A stretch of DNA of 38,176 nucleotides from Gammaproteobacteria bacterium (GCA_021773235.1 JAJFKL010000033.1:1-38176); one strand, 5' to 3'; shown: positions 25,004-34,144, counted from the stretch's first letter. Notes: a model not told the origin generated them from the sequence alone. Program-made: numbers and translations.

Positions 25004-28000
25004 ATGGCATTACATTATAATTTCAGGATTATTCTTTTTCTTGTATTGGTTAGTTGCGCATTACTATCGAATATAGCGCATGCAGATATTTCATATTACA
25101 AAGCAGACTTAGGAAGTTGCAGTGGCATAGTAACGGATCCTTCAACACGAGCACCTGTTGATCCGAGTTACTCGGGCATTAGAAAACGTGCTGGAGAGTT
25201 CAAGACAAGGAGGAGTTATGGTAGCTGGAATAAGAAACACACTGGTGTAGATGTTATTCTTAGTGATGTAGGGCGAAATAGAACTGTTGTTCCAGTACAC
25301 GCAATTGCAGATGGCAAGGTTGTATTGAATGCACTCAAAGGCGGTTTTGACTCATCTTTTGGATATACAAGGATTCTTGACCATGGCAATGGTTGCTTTA
25401 GTTTCTATTCTCATCTAACAGATAAAAACTATTTTCTGGATAAGGGACTGACAGAAGACGAATTATATGAATTGAGTAAGAATTTAAAAACCTCCTTTAA
25501 AAGAGGTGAGATTATAGGTCATATGATTGAACCGTCACCCTTTGGCGTGAAAATACCAACTGGCAATATTCGAAGAATTAGCGGAACAGCAAAATTTCAT
25601 CTGCATTTTGGATTAATTTCGAGCACTAAAGAAGGGTGTTGTAATATTAGGCACTCTTATTTCCATGATAAAAAGATAGAAAATCAATTTGGGCATTGGG
25701 TCGATCCTACACAAATATTTACAAGACAACCTGATCCATATCTTACAGAAGATATTAATAATAATTGTCCTCCTTCAAATAGTGTTTGCAAAATAAAAGA
25801 TGAAGATATTAATAGGTACCTTGGGAATCGAACTGGGGTGGAACCTGAAGTTGTATTAGAGTCTGCTTCTTATTTAGATTCGGCAAGTTTCGATAATAAT
25901 TATGCGAAAGATGTTGTCTATCGATCATCTCCAATGATGTCGATCGTGCACACAGGTTTCTATGCAGATCTTGTAAAACAGATGGAGAGTGAAGGGTGTG
26001 CAGATTGTCAGCAAAAAATACGAAATAATCTAGCAAAAAATATTGCTGAAAAATTTGGAAGTAGCATTGACGTTGGTGCAGAAGTTTCTTCTGAAGTAAC
26101 TAGTGCTGTTCAAATTGTGTTGAACGATTTCAATTTAGGTTTGAATGACGAATCACAACAAAAGATGGTGGCTTCTTATGTTCAGATGCTAGTGAATAAC
26201 GGTGAAAATAAAGAAAAGGCTGTTATTTCTGCAACATTAGAATTTGGTCTAAAATATACACTTGCTAATACTGAACTTGGCGATGTAATGGAAAAAGCCG
26301 CTGAGGTACAAAGTAAAATTAACAAGTATATCTCCAAAGTGGATGATGTGCAGAATCTAGGTGATGATGTTGAGAAACTTTCTGCCAGTATATCTAAGAT
26401 AAGTGATGGTCAGCTTGGTGTGGTTGAAGGAACAAATGCTGTTATAGGATCAATTAACGCAATTGCAAATGGCATGGAAGGTTTAGGTGTAAAGATAGGA
26501 AAAGATGGTAAAAAAGTATTAAAGAAAATGAATGAGATAGGATCATTTATTAATATCGGAGCTAGTTTATTTGCAGGCGGATTTGTAAACCCCTTAGCTA
26601 TTGCATCATCAGGGTCACAGTTAATTGGTTTATTCTCAGGCGGCGGTATAGGTGTCCCTGGTGGAGGGCCTGATCCCTATATATTAGGTCAATTAGATAT
26701 AATTAATGGGAAGCTTGATGTTATTGATCAGAAACTTGATCAAGTATTAGAAAATCAACAGCTAATTATAGATAAGTTAGCGGTACTTGAAACTAAATTA
26801 GCTGAGCTTGAAAAAACAATGTTGTTAGAATTTACGCGACTACATGATCGCTTAAATCAATTTAATCGTAGTATCAATGATGTGAAATTAAATGTACTCG
26901 CTACGTGTAATGACATCGATAAAAATATTCATAAATATTTGCATGACGAACGTCGTGAGGACTTGAAAATAATACAGACACCTGCATATCATGATTTAGT
27001 CAGCGATTATTTTAATGATATGAGTAAGATTTATAGTGAATCACAATGCGATGCTGGCGCACCTAACAGAGACCAAGAGGCATGTAATTACTTTCTTGTT
27101 AACGCTCAAGCCATATCGTGTGTCAGCGGCATGGATCATGTGTTTGAAACAAGTTGTAATATAAGTACGGCCTTTCGAGAGGAGAGAACGTTAAATCAAA
27201 TTGCAGAGACACCTAATCAACTTGACCACAAAATAAAAGTATTTGGTAAGTTTATTAATATCCCAGAAAAGCAGCTTTACGAGGATGGTGGTGGTGGTGT
27301 TGCACTATTGAATAAGATAATTGCATCTAAAATGTACGCGTATGGTATACCTTCTGTAAGTTATAATAGTTTGAATTTAAAACTTACTGATATTGAGAAA
27401 GAGGATACAAGTTTATCTCCAAGGTGTGCTCCTGCAGCTTCAGGTTATCAGGACAATCTATTTCGTGAAGCTCTAATTTCACCACTTAAGGAGGACGAAG
27501 TTCTCTATTATGCTAATAAAAGTATGAAAATACTTCCTTTTATTGCCAAGATGAAAGAAGGAGATAATTCTTTATTCACAAGTACTCAATTAGCAAACCG
27601 TATGGACTCTATTCTTTATCACTTAGAACTATTATTAATTCAAAAGACAATATCTTCTGGAGACATGATATTACTTAATTTGGTGAATTCACTGAAAAAA
27701 GGTATAGATTTAGCTAACAAATCAGATCTTGAAACATTTAGAAATATTGTTTTATCTAATACTAAAGAAGAAGACTATTTAAAAACAAATATTGGGCTTT
27801 ACCTTGTTTATAATTCAGAAAATCATCCTTATGGTGCATATATGTCCCTTTACAATGCATGTTTACAAAACGAATATTTTTGTGACTCACTATATGAAAG
27901 GCTCAATCTGGATTGTGGAAAAGACAATAAGTTAAAATGTGGAACATTCGACTCAAAGATAACATCATTACCTGATAAAAAATTACGCCTCGGTGTGAAA

Positions 28001-28177
28001 GTTTCATTTGAGGATGGAAAGATTGCTCATATTCCATTGCCAAAACCGTATAGTCACCTGCTTGAAAAAAAGCACTTTGTATACCCACAAGAATACCTTG
28101 ATATATTTAACCTTTATATGTCATTTGTTAAATATCGATTTCTAATGTTAACTCCTAAAGAGAAAAAGAATATTTAA
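25004..28177 (+). CDS. Large exported protein with M23 peptidase domain and unknown C-terminus
   Basis: 1057 residues. A signal peptide (about 1-27, IILFLVLVSCALLSNIAHA) is followed by an M23/LytM-type domain at roughly 65-245. H79-TGV-D83, H137 in YSHL and H199-L-H201 match the zinc and catalytic residues, so the metalloenzyme looks complete. Known M23 enzymes cut peptidoglycan cross-links. The remaining 800 residues are unusual. They include an alpha-helical region (about 310-500), a Gly/Ala-rich hydrophobic stretch (about 510-555), a coiled coil (about 560-650), and a final 400 residues with many cysteines, suggesting disulfides. The family of that part is not recognised. The overall plan is compatible with a cell-wall-targeting toxin or an attachment protein, which is inference only. 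Confidence 0.75.
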   Translation: MALHYNFRIILFLVLVSCALLSNIAHADISYYKADLGSCSGIVTDPSTRAPVDPSYSGIRKRAGEFKTRRSYGSWNKKHTGVDVILSDVGRNRTVVPVHAIADGKVVLNALKGGFDSSFGYTRILDHGNGCFSFYSHLTDKNYFLDKGLTEDELYELSKNLKTSFKRGEIIGHMIEPSPFGVKIPTGNIRRISGTAKFHLHFGLISSTKEGCCNIRHSYFHDKKIENQFGHWVDPTQIFTRQPDPYLTEDINNNCPPSNSVCKIKDEDINRYLGNRTGVEPEVVLESASYLDSASFDNNYAKDVVYRSSPMMSIVHTGFYADLVKQMESEGCADCQQKIRNNLAKNIAEKFGSSIDVGAEVSSEVTSAVQIVLNDFNLGLNDESQQKMVASYVQMLVNNGENKEKAVISATLEFGLKYTLANTELGDVMEKAAEVQSKINKYISKVDDVQNLGDDVEKLSASISKISDGQLGVVEGTNAVIGSINAIANGMEGLGVKIGKDGKKVLKKMNEIGSFINIGASLFAGGFVNPLAIASSGSQLIGLFSGGGIGVPGGGPDPYILGQLDIINGKLDVIDQKLDQVLENQQLIIDKLAVLETKLAELEKTMLLEFTRLHDRLNQFNRSINDVKLNVLATCNDIDKNIHKYLHDERREDLKIIQTPAYHDLVSDYFNDMSKIYSESQCDAGAPNRDQEACNYFLVNAQAISCVSGMDHVFETSCNISTAFREERTLNQIAETPNQLDHKIKVFGKFINIPEKQLYEDGGGGVALLNKIIASKMYAYGIPSVSYNSLNLKLTDIEKEDTSLSPRCAPAASGYQDNLFREALISPLKEDEVLYYANKSMKILPFIAKMKEGDNSLFTSTQLANRMDSILYHLELLLIQKTISSGDMILLNLVNSLKKGIDLANKSDLETFRNIVLSNTKEEDYLKTNIGLYLVYNSENHPYGAYMSLYNACLQNEYFCDSLYERLNLDCGKDNKLKCGTFDSKITSLPDKKLRLGVKVSFEDGKIAHIPLPKPYSHLLEKKHFVYPQEYLDIFNLYMSFVKYRFLMLTPKEKKNI

Positions 28178-28262
28178 TCAGGTTTATTTTAACTAATCAT
28201 TTAAAAGAAGAAATCGATTCAAACAATCTCTGTAATTGTCTTTGGTGAATACAAGTAAATAC

Positions 28263-28335
28263 TGTCCCACAGCAGGTTATCAGACATAATAAAATCAACC
28301 AGTTAATTCAATTCCAGATTGAAATTTGTGGGACA
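28263..28335. repeat. Separated 9-bp inverted repeat beside the tRNA remnant
   Basis: TGTCCCACA at 28263-28271 and TGTGGGACA at 28327-28335 are exact inverse copies 55 bp apart. They lie about 50-125 bp inside the island edge marked by the tRNA fragment. This is where recombinase arm sites or excisionase sites are often found. It could also be the trace of a small inserted element. Confidence 0.4.
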
Positions 28336-28386
28336 AAAATAAATGTTAACTTATTGAATATATTGTGAAATACTTTAAAAGTCAGT

Positions 28387-28435
28387 ACTATTCGTAAATA
28401 GTAGGTCGGAGGTTCGAATCCTCTTTCCGGCACCA
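28387..28435 (+). tRNA. 3' half of tRNA-Thr(CGT), probable attachment-site remnant
   Basis: The stretch contains an anticodon arm (stem ACTAT/ATAGT around TCGTAA, with anticodon CGT), the variable loop AGGTC and the T-arm GGAGG-TTCGAAT-CCTCT. Acceptor strand TTCCGGC, A and an encoded CCA follow. This closely resembles bacterial tRNA-Thr(CGT). The anticodon loop is one base short of the usual seven, and no D-arm or matching GCCGGAA-like 5' strand lies upstream, so it is not a functional gene. Known: integrases use the 3' part of tRNA genes and leave such copies at the far end of the element. It marks the right edge of the island. Confidence 0.75.
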
Positions 28436-28527
28436 AAATATTCAAGATTAACTATTATAGATATAATGTTTTTAAGAAGGATATATTCAATCGATTGTTA
28501 ACTTTAGAATGATTGGTCACATTTAAC

Positions 28528-28833
28528 ATGCCATCGAAAAAGAAAAAAACAAAAGTAATCAGCAAGAAGGTTTCCAAGAAACCTGTGCCCAAAAAGAAAT
28601 CCGCGTCTAAGAAGAAAGCTAGCAAGAAAGCGATACCCAAAAAGAAAGCTACCAAGAAGACAATACTCAAAAAGAAATCTACTAAGAAAACTTCAAAGAA
28701 AAAGAAGCTTGCCAATAAAAAGGTAAATAAAATGAAAACTTCAAAGAAAAAGGTCGCTGCGAAGAAAACTTCAATAGGCAGGCCTGGAGTGATGATAATT
28801 GGCGGCGCTATTCGGATTAAACTTCGTCGATAA
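28528..28833 (+). CDS. Lysine-rich histone-H1-like DNA-binding protein
   Basis: 101 residues from the ATG at 28528; an upstream TTG would add five residues. About half of the residues are lysine, in repeats such as SKKKASKKAIPKKK and TKKTILKKK, with Ala, Ser, Thr and Pro between. The DNA shows matching internal near-repeats. Such tails resemble histone H1 and bacterial H1-like proteins (Hc1/AlgP-type), which bind nucleic acid without sequence specificity. The last 20 residues, RPGVMIIGGAIRIKLRR, differ and may be a separate short motif. It is the first gene right of the tRNA remnant. The ribosome site is weak. Confidence 0.6.
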   Translation: MPSKKKKTKVISKKVSKKPVPKKKSASKKKASKKAIPKKKATKKTILKKKSTKKTSKKKKLANKKVNKMKTSKKKVAAKKTSIGRPGVMIIGGAIRIKLRR

Positions 28834-28881
28834 CGTAATCAAATAATTTTATGCTAATAATCTATATATAAGGAACCAATT

Positions 28882-29100
28882 ATGAATGATGATTATGAAG
28901 AAATTCTGGCGTATTTTAATGGTTTTGATAGTAAAAAAAATGGTGTGTTAGATTTTTCTGAGTTTTGTGAATTGATTAAAGGTCTTGGTTTTAATATTGA
29001 CCATGAAGGATTGAAGGACGGCTTTAATAAGATTGATATTGATAATAATAATTTGATCGACTTTGAAGAATTCATAAGTTGGTGGGGCGAACATAAATAG
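28882..29100 (+). CDS. Small EF-hand calcium-binding protein
   Basis: 72 residues with AGGAA before the ATG. Two EF-hand loops are visible: DSKKNGVLDFSE (about 16-27) and DIDNNNLIDFEE (about 52-63). Each has Asp/Asn at the metal positions, Gly or Asn at position 6, and a final Glu. Flanking helices are present, so the protein is a calmodulin-like pair of EF-hands with no other domain and no signal peptide. It probably senses or buffers calcium in the cytoplasm. Its target is unknown. It converges with the glutathione transferase genes. Confidence 0.8.
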   Translation: MNDDYEEILAYFNGFDSKKNGVLDFSEFCELIKGLGFNIDHEGLKDGFNKIDIDNNNLIDFEEFISWWGEHK

Positions 29101-29127
29101 TCTTAAACTAATTCGAAGGTGTGAACC

Positions 29128-29787
29128 TTACTTTACCGCTATAGTTTTCCCCAGTTTTAGTAAGTCCGAATCCGATATGTCTTCGGGAACATTCATACCT
29201 CTTGCAAAAGTATCGCGCGCATCAAGCTTTTCCAACCACCGTTTTATATGTCCATAGTCATCTATATTAATGCCTGCCCAATCTGCCAATTTTATCCAGG
29301 GATAATGAGCGATATCAGCAATACTTAGATCGCCTGCCAGAAATTCATGATCTGCCAGTTGCTTGTTTAATAGACTATATAATCGGTTAGTCTCATTTTG
29401 ATAACGACTAGTGGCTTCTGGAATAGCATTATCCATGTATCTGTAAAATACATTAGCCTGACCCTGCATAGGGCCAACGCCGCCTACTTGCAAAAACAAC
29501 CATTGCATGACTTTAAAGCGGTTGGCAGTATCTGCGGGGAGAAGGCAACCTGTCTTCTCCGCAAGATAGATAAGAATTGCCCCTGATTCAAAGATCGCAA
29601 TATTATTTTCATCATGATCAATAATGGCCGGTATTTTCCCGTTTGGATTAATATCTAAGTACCAATCTTCTTTTTGTACATTTTTTGTTAGGTTGATATC
29701 TTTAACTTCGTAATCAAGAGCTAACTCTTCTAATGCGACTGATATCTTTCTTCCATTCGGTGTTGCAGAGGTATATAGCGTTATCAT
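29128..29787 (-). CDS. Glutathione S-transferase family protein (nu-class-like)
   Basis: 219 residues. The N-terminal thioredoxin-fold domain starts MITLYTSATPNGRKIS and contains DINPNGKIPAI (the cis-Pro) and ESGAILIYLAEK (the Glu-Ser that binds glutathione). A C-terminal helical domain with FLAGDLSIADIAHYPW follows. TPNGRK and NPNGKIPAI resemble the YfcG/YghU (nu) group, which has disulfide-bond reductase or peroxidase activity. It is 21 bp downstream of a second transferase gene on the same strand, so both are likely one operon. The divergent TetR gene is the likely regulator. The substrate is unknown. Confidence 0.85.
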   Translation of the reverse strand: MITLYTSATPNGRKISVALEELALDYEVKDINLTKNVQKEDWYLDINPNGKIPAIIDHDENNIAIFESGAILIYLAEKTGCLLPADTANRFKVMQWLFLQVGGVGPMQGQANVFYRYMDNAIPEATSRYQNETNRLYSLLNKQLADHEFLAGDLSIADIAHYPWIKLADWAGINIDDYGHIKRWLEKLDARDTFARGMNVPEDISDSDLLKLGKTIAVK

Positions 29788-29808
29788 TAGTAGTAAGAGA
29801 CCCCGCGG

Positions 29809-30438
29809 TTAAACTTGTGTGCCAGGGCGTGAAGCGATTTTTTCATACCATTTCAATGTATTTGTGTTTTCACTGGGTATTTCAAATTCAGCGAACTTTG
29901 CAAAATCAATTACTACTAATCCAGTTATATCGGCCATGCTGTAGAAATCACCAGCAATGTATTCTGATTTAGAAAGTTGTTGTTCAAGGCGTCCAAAGAA
30001 AATTTTGATGCCGTTGCGGCCGCGTTCAATGAGTTCTGGAATTATCTTGTCGCCTTCGCGACCACCGACACCTCGTGTGGCAAAATCTTCAAAGCCATTA
30101 CGAAATGCATAGATAACAGACTGCATGCCGCTATGTTCCATATGCCGGTCACAAGAAATGACTTGTGCACGTTCTAAAGGCGTATTTCCAAAAAGTGGTG
30201 GCTCAGGGTGCATATCATTTATATAACTGCAAATTGCCGGGGCCTCACTTATCACCGTTCCATCATCTAACTCCAGTGCTGGACATAAGCCCCATATGGT
30301 TTTTGATAGATAGCCTTCTTTCAGGTTCTCTCCGCCAAAAAGATCGACTTCTACAGTCGGAATATCGAGGCCTTTTTCTTTGATAAAGATTCGGGTGCGA
30401 CGAGGGTTTGGTGCCATTGAACAATCGTAAAATTTCAC
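29809..30438 (-). CDS. Glutathione S-transferase family protein
   Basis: 209 residues from a GTG start with AGGAG six bases before it. The thioredoxin-like domain opens MKFYDCSMAPNPRRTRIF and carries SEAPAICSYIND, where Glu and Ala replace the usual Glu-Ser glutathione contact. The helical domain has YIAGDFYSMADITG. The N-terminal PNPRR pattern places it with MAPEG-unrelated, soluble bacterial GSTs of uncertain substrate. It is the first gene of the two-gene leftward operon and is divergent from the TetR gene, with 93 bp between the two start codons. A role in electrophile or quinone detoxification is inferred. Confidence 0.82.
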   Translation of the reverse strand: MKFYDCSMAPNPRRTRIFIKEKGLDIPTVEVDLFGGENLKEGYLSKTIWGLCPALELDDGTVISEAPAICSYINDMHPEPPLFGNTPLERAQVISCDRHMEHSGMQSVIYAFRNGFEDFATRGVGGREGDKIIPELIERGRNGIKIFFGRLEQQLSKSEYIAGDFYSMADITGLVVIDFAKFAEFEIPSENTNTLKWYEKIASRPGTQV

Positions 30439-30531
30439 TTTATTCTCCTATTGCCTGTGTATGTATAAAGTCTGTTATTCACTCATAAATTCTTGAAAAT
30501 AAGGACCGTTGAGTCCACAATAGTCTACATA

Positions 30532-31116
30532 ATGAACCTGGGAAGACCAAGAGAATTTAATACTGAGCAAGCATTAGAAGCTGCCATGCAACAGTTTTGG
30601 CGTACAGGCTATGAGGCGACATCGCTTCAGGACTTGCTTGATGTGATGAATTTGTCAAAAAGTAGTTTGTATCACACGTATGGTAGCAAGCATGACTTGT
30701 TTTTGCGCAGCATAGATTTCTATCAGAAAAAATCAGTCAGCGAACTTCAACAGTGTTTAAATGACAGCCATACTAGTAAGGCGTTTATGAAAACATTACT
30801 AGAAGATGTTATTGCCGAAGCGACATCAAAAAAGAAAAAAGGTTGTCTGCTCGTCAATACTGTTAACGAGTTATCGCACAGAGACAAGGCGGTGTCTAAA
30901 GCAGCTTTAAATGGAATCGATAATGTAGCAGGTGTTATTAAGCAAGCGATAAAGCGCGGAAAAAAAGAGGGCGCAATTAAATCAACAGTGAGCACTGATA
31001 CTCTAGTTAACTATATTGTTTCTAACGTTAGTGGCTTAAGGACAATGGTAAAGAGTGGTGTTGCTAAGGCTGATTTAATCCCGCTAACAAACATGATTAT
31101 AAAAACCGTCTATTAA
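30532..31116 (+). CDS. TetR-family transcriptional repressor
   Basis: 194 residues from the ATG at 30532. A TTG start 39 bp upstream is possible but would add residues before the usual LGRPREF start. The N-terminal helix-turn-helix is typical: EQALEAAMQQFWRTGYEATS, then LLDVMNLSKSSLYHTYGSK (about 14-55). The C-terminal helical domain has no recognisable ligand motif, although the GCLLVNTVNEL stretch is common in TetR proteins related to NemR and AcuR. It is divergent from the two glutathione transferase genes and probably represses them. I see no convincing palindrome in the 93-bp gap. It ends in a strong terminator. Confidence 0.85.
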   Translation: MNLGRPREFNTEQALEAAMQQFWRTGYEATSLQDLLDVMNLSKSSLYHTYGSKHDLFLRSIDFYQKKSVSELQQCLNDSHTSKAFMKTLLEDVIAEATSKKKKGCLLVNTVNELSHRDKAVSKAALNGIDNVAGVIKQAIKRGKKEGAIKSTVSTDTLVNYIVSNVSGLRTMVKSGVAKADLIPLTNMIIKTVY

Positions 31117-31118
31117 TT

Positions 31119-31152
31119 AAAACTAGTGCAGCTAAAAAGCTGCACTAGTTTT
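31119..31152. terminator. Bidirectional intrinsic terminator between tetR and icd
   Basis: AAAACTAGTGCAGCT and its exact complement form a 15-bp stem with a 4-base loop. A T-run follows on the + strand and an A-run precedes it, so it serves the convergent TetR and isocitrate dehydrogenase genes. Confidence 0.9.
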
Positions 31153-31158
31153 TTTCTT

Positions 31159-33399
31159 CTACGACAGAGCGGCTTCCAAAATATTATTAAACGTTGTACT
31201 GGGTCGCATTACATTACTTACTTTTTCGATGACGGGCTTAAAGTATCCGCCGATATCAACAGGTTTACCCTGTGCAGCATTAAGCTCTTCAACTATCGCT
31301 TGCTCATTTTCTGCCAGCGATTTTGCCAATGGTGTAAATTGAGCTTGTAGTTCTGTATCTTCTGTTTGTTCAGTAAGTGCCTGTGCCCAGTAGAGAGACA
31401 AGTAAAAGTGGCTGCCACGGTTATCCAATTCACCGGTTCTTCGTGACGGTCCTTTGTTATTATCCAACAGTTTTCCGGTTGCCTCGTCTAATGTTTTTGC
31501 TAGTATTTTGGCTTTGTTGTTGTCGGTTTTTATGTAGATATCTTCTAACGATACGGCTAAGGCTAGAAACTCACCCAGAGAATCCCAACGCAAATGGTTT
31601 TCTTCTATTAGTTGTTTAACGTGTTTAGGCGCAGAACCACCTGCACCGGTTTCAAACAGTCCGCCGCCTGCCATCAAAGGTACGATAGATAGCATCTTTG
31701 CGCTGGTACCCAATTCCATAATCGGAAATAGGTCAGTGAGGTAATCACGTAAGATATTACCGGTGACAGATATGGTGTCTTTACCACGAATAATTCTTTC
31801 AAGGGTATAACGCATGGCACGGGTCTGAGACATGATCTTAATATCAAGCCCGGTCAAATCATGATCTTGAAGATAGAGTTCGACCTTCTTAATTAATTCC
31901 ATTTCGTGTGGGCGATACTCATCTAGCCAGAATACGGCAGGCATGCCTGATTGGCGCGCGCGGTTTACCGCAAGTTTTACCCAGTCGCGGATAGGTGCAT
32001 CTTTGGTTTGACACATACGCCAAATATCACCTTCTTCGACATTCTGCTCGATGAGAACTTTACCTTCATCGTCTACAATCCGTGCGACACCATCTGTTAG
32101 AATTTCGAAGGTCTTGTCATGTGAGCCATATTCTTCTGCTTTCTGTGCCATTAACCCAACATTCGGCACACTACCCATAGTCGTAGGATCAAAGGCACCA
32201 TGCGTTTTACAGAAGTTAATCATTTCTTGATAAATGCGTGCGAATGTACTTTCAGGAATAACGGCCTTGGTATCTTTTAATTTGCCATCAGGGCCCCACA
32301 TTTGACCACCAGCACGTATCATCGCCGGCATAGAGGCGTCAACGATCACATCATTGGGGGCATGCAGATTGGAGATCCCCTTTGCCGAGTCTACCATCGC
32401 CAATTCAGGACGGTGCTGATAACAGGCATGAATGTCGTGTTCAATCTCTTCGCGAAATGAGCTAGGAAGTGTTTGAATCTTGTCGTAAACGCTACTGATA
32501 CCGTTATTAGGGTGCACTCCTAACTTGTCAAATAGATCACCGTACTTGGCAAATAACTCTTTATAGAAGACTTTAACTGCATGACCAAACACGATGGGGT
32601 GTGAAATTTTCATCATGGTAGCCTTGACGTGTAATGAAAACATGACACCAGTTTCTCGTGCGTCTTCCATTTGTTCTTCGTAGAAATCGCAAAGTGCTTT
32701 TTTACTCATATACATGCCATCGATGATTTCGTCTTTCAACAAAGAGGTTTTCTCTTTAAGGACGATGGTTTCGCCTGAGTTTGTTACCAACTCCATTCTA
32801 ACGTCACAGTCCTTTTCCATCGTCATGCATATTTCGCTGTCGTAAAAATCGTGACCGTGCATGTGTGAAACGTGCGTGCGTGAAGCAGGGCTCCATTTTG
32901 CCATTGAATGTGGGTTTTTACGGGCACTTCGTTTTACTGCATCTGGAGCACGCCGATCTGAATTCCCTTCGCGGAGCACCGGATTAACAGCACTACCTAA
33001 TGCCTTTGAGTAGCGTTCTTTAATGATCTTCTCTTCGTCAGATTTTGTTTCTTCAGGATAGTCAGGGATGTTATAACCATGCGCTTGTAATTCAACAATA
33101 GTGGCTATTAACTGAGGGATTGATGCACTGATGTTGGGAAGCTTAATAATGTTTGTGTCAGGCACTTGGGTTAAACGACCAAGCTCTGCCAAGTTATCTT
33201 CGACTTTTTGTTCGTCAGTGAGGTGATCAGGAAATGCGGCAAGTACTCTTGCTGCTACTGAGATGTCACTCTCTTCAACGTCTATACCTGCAGAGGAGGT
33301 AAATGTTCTGATGATAGGGAGCAAAGAGTATGTCGCTAACAAAGGTGCTTCGTCGGTCAGTGTATATATAATTTTTGAATTTCCTGTACTAATCTTCAT
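31159..33399 (-). CDS. icd: NADP-dependent isocitrate dehydrogenase, monomeric type
   Basis: 746 residues, matching the roughly 740-residue monomeric class (IDH-II). It oxidises isocitrate to 2-oxoglutarate and CO2 with NADP in the citric acid cycle. The conserved stretch [20 protein letters not shown] and, further on, [11 protein letters not shown] are diagnostic. The C-terminal [13 protein letters not shown] is also typical. A strong GAGGAG precedes the ATG. The gene stands alone, with a terminator shared with tetR on its 3' side. It is a housekeeping gene and supports the view that this side is core chromosome. Confidence 0.96.
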   Translation of the reverse strand: MKISTGNSKIIYTLTDEAPLLATYSLLPIIRTFTSSAGIDVEESDISVAARVLAAFPDHLTDEQKVEDNLAELGRLTQVPDTNIIKLPNISASIPQLIATIVELQAHGYNIPDYPEETKSDEEKIIKERYSKALGSAVNPVLREGNSDRRAPDAVKRSARKNPHSMAKWSPASRTHVSHMHGHDFYDSEICMTMEKDCDVRMELVTNSGETIVLKEKTSLLKDEIIDGMYMSKKALCDFYEEQMEDARETGVMFSLHVKATMMKISHPIVFGHAVKVFYKELFAKYGDLFDKLGVHPNNGISSVYDKIQTLPSSFREEIEHDIHACYQHRPELAMVDSAKGISNLHAPNDVIVDASMPAMIRAGGQMWGPDGKLKDTKAVIPESTFARIYQEMINFCKTHGAFDPTTMGSVPNVGLMAQKAEEYGSHDKTFEILTDGVARIVDDEGKVLIEQNVEEGDIWRMCQTKDAPIRDWVKLAVNRARQSGMPAVFWLDEYRPHEMELIKKVELYLQDHDLTGLDIKIMSQTRAMRYTLERIIRGKDTISVTGNILRDYLTDLFPIMELGTSAKMLSIVPLMAGGGLFETGAGGSAPKHVKQLIEENHLRWDSLGEFLALAVSLEDIYIKTDNNKAKILAKTLDEATGKLLDNNKGPSRRTGELDNRGSHFYLSLYWAQALTEQTEDTELQAQFTPLAKSLAENEQAIVEELNAAQGKPVDIGGYFKPVIEKVSNVMRPSTTFNNILEAALS

Positions 33400-33685
33400 T
33401 TCTCCTCATTCATTCTTATGTGATTTCTTCTTAATCCGTTCTGTGGCAGCAACCATTATGCCAGAATCTTAATGACGACTTTTTTATCTTTATCTATTTG
33501 AATTTTTTAGTGTTTATATGAGTAGGGACTTTGTCTGTATTTAGCTAAAGCGCTCGAAAATGAATCGGATGTTTAATAACAGTATGATTTATGGATGAAT
33601 TTGATTTGTTTAGGCCGATAAAAAAATAGAGTTTTGGTTTACTGAAATATCTTTTATATTAACAATAAACATAAGAGGATATCCG

Positions 33686-34144
33686 ATGAAACTTGAACCA
33701 TTTATGACTTATTACGCAAACCTTTCAGCTGTATTAGATGTGGGAAATGGACCATTTGGCAAACGGATGATTTTCGAAGTACAGGGTGGTGAATTCAAAA
33801 GCGACAAGCTAAATGGAAAAATTCGTGATGCCAGTTGTGCTGACTGGATGACGATTAGCGATGATGGCTATGGTCATTTGGATGTTCGCGCAACATTCGA
33901 AACAGACGATAATGCGATCATCTATGCGCAGTACTCCGGGGTTATTGAACTCACAGAAGGGATTATGGGGGCAGTTGCTGGAGAGTGTGAAACCAATTTT
34001 GGCGAGCAAAATTTCTTTACTAATCCACGTATGCAAACCGGTGATGAGCGATATAGTTGGGTAAATAATATTTTCTGTGTTGCACGGGGCCGTTTGTTGC
34101 CAGGCAAGGTGGAATACGAAGTATTTCAGTTGGTAAATGAGTAA
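33686..34144 (+). CDS. DUF3237-family protein
   Basis: 152 residues. The sequence begins MKLEPFMTYYANLSAVLDVG and contains GPFGKRMIFEVQGGEFKSD, then DWMTISDDGYGHLDVRATFET, the repeated beta-strand pattern of the DUF3237 (lipocalin-like barrel) family. No enzymatic function is established for the family; it is often seen near genes for aromatic or ketone breakdown. AGAGGA precedes the ATG. The next gene, an oxidoreductase, is 189 bp downstream with its own operator pair, so the two are probably separate transcripts. Confidence 0.8.
   Translation: MKLEPFMTYYANLSAVLDVGNGPFGKRMIFEVQGGEFKSDKLNGKIRDASCADWMTISDDGYGHLDVRATFETDDNAIIYAQYSGVIELTEGIMGAVAGECETNFGEQNFFTNPRMQTGDERYSWVNNIFCVARGRLLPGKVEYEVFQLVNE

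Larger units (their letters stand above)
1..28435. mobile_element. Right-hand part of a tRNA-Thr-associated defence island
   Basis: Seen: the stretch ends on the right at the 3' half of a tRNA-Thr(CGT) gene. It carries a tyrosine recombinase, two recognisable defence systems (type I restriction with an RloC-like gene, and Wadjet), further nuclease-like genes and exported unknown proteins. Right of the remnant the content changes to metabolic genes. Known: integrative elements that enter the 3' part of a tRNA gene keep an intact tRNA at one end and a 3' duplicate at the other. With the tRNA on the + strand, the intact copy should lie to the left, outside the window. Inference: the left limit is unknown, and the island may be several elements in tandem because the recombinase lies 5 kb from the remnant. 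Confidence 0.55.
28178..28527. other. Junction between the island and the chromosomal genes
   Basis: 350 bp without a protein gene. It holds the inverted pair TGTCCCACA/TGTGGGACA and the truncated tRNA-Thr(CGT). No D-arm or 5' acceptor strand precedes the tRNA part. The sequence after 28435 is AT-rich up to the lysine-rich gene. Confidence 0.6.

Noticed and set aside
28340-28435. Intact tRNA gene
   Set aside because: No 5' acceptor strand or D-arm precedes the anticodon arm, and the anticodon loop is one base short.
28560-28760. CRISPR-like or tandem repeat array
   Set aside because: The repeats are in-frame lysine codons with irregular spacing and belong to the lysine-rich protein.
30439-30531. 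TetR operator between the divergent glutathione transferase and TetR genes
   Set aside because: GTCCACAATAGTCTAC looks partly repetitive, but no convincing palindrome was found.
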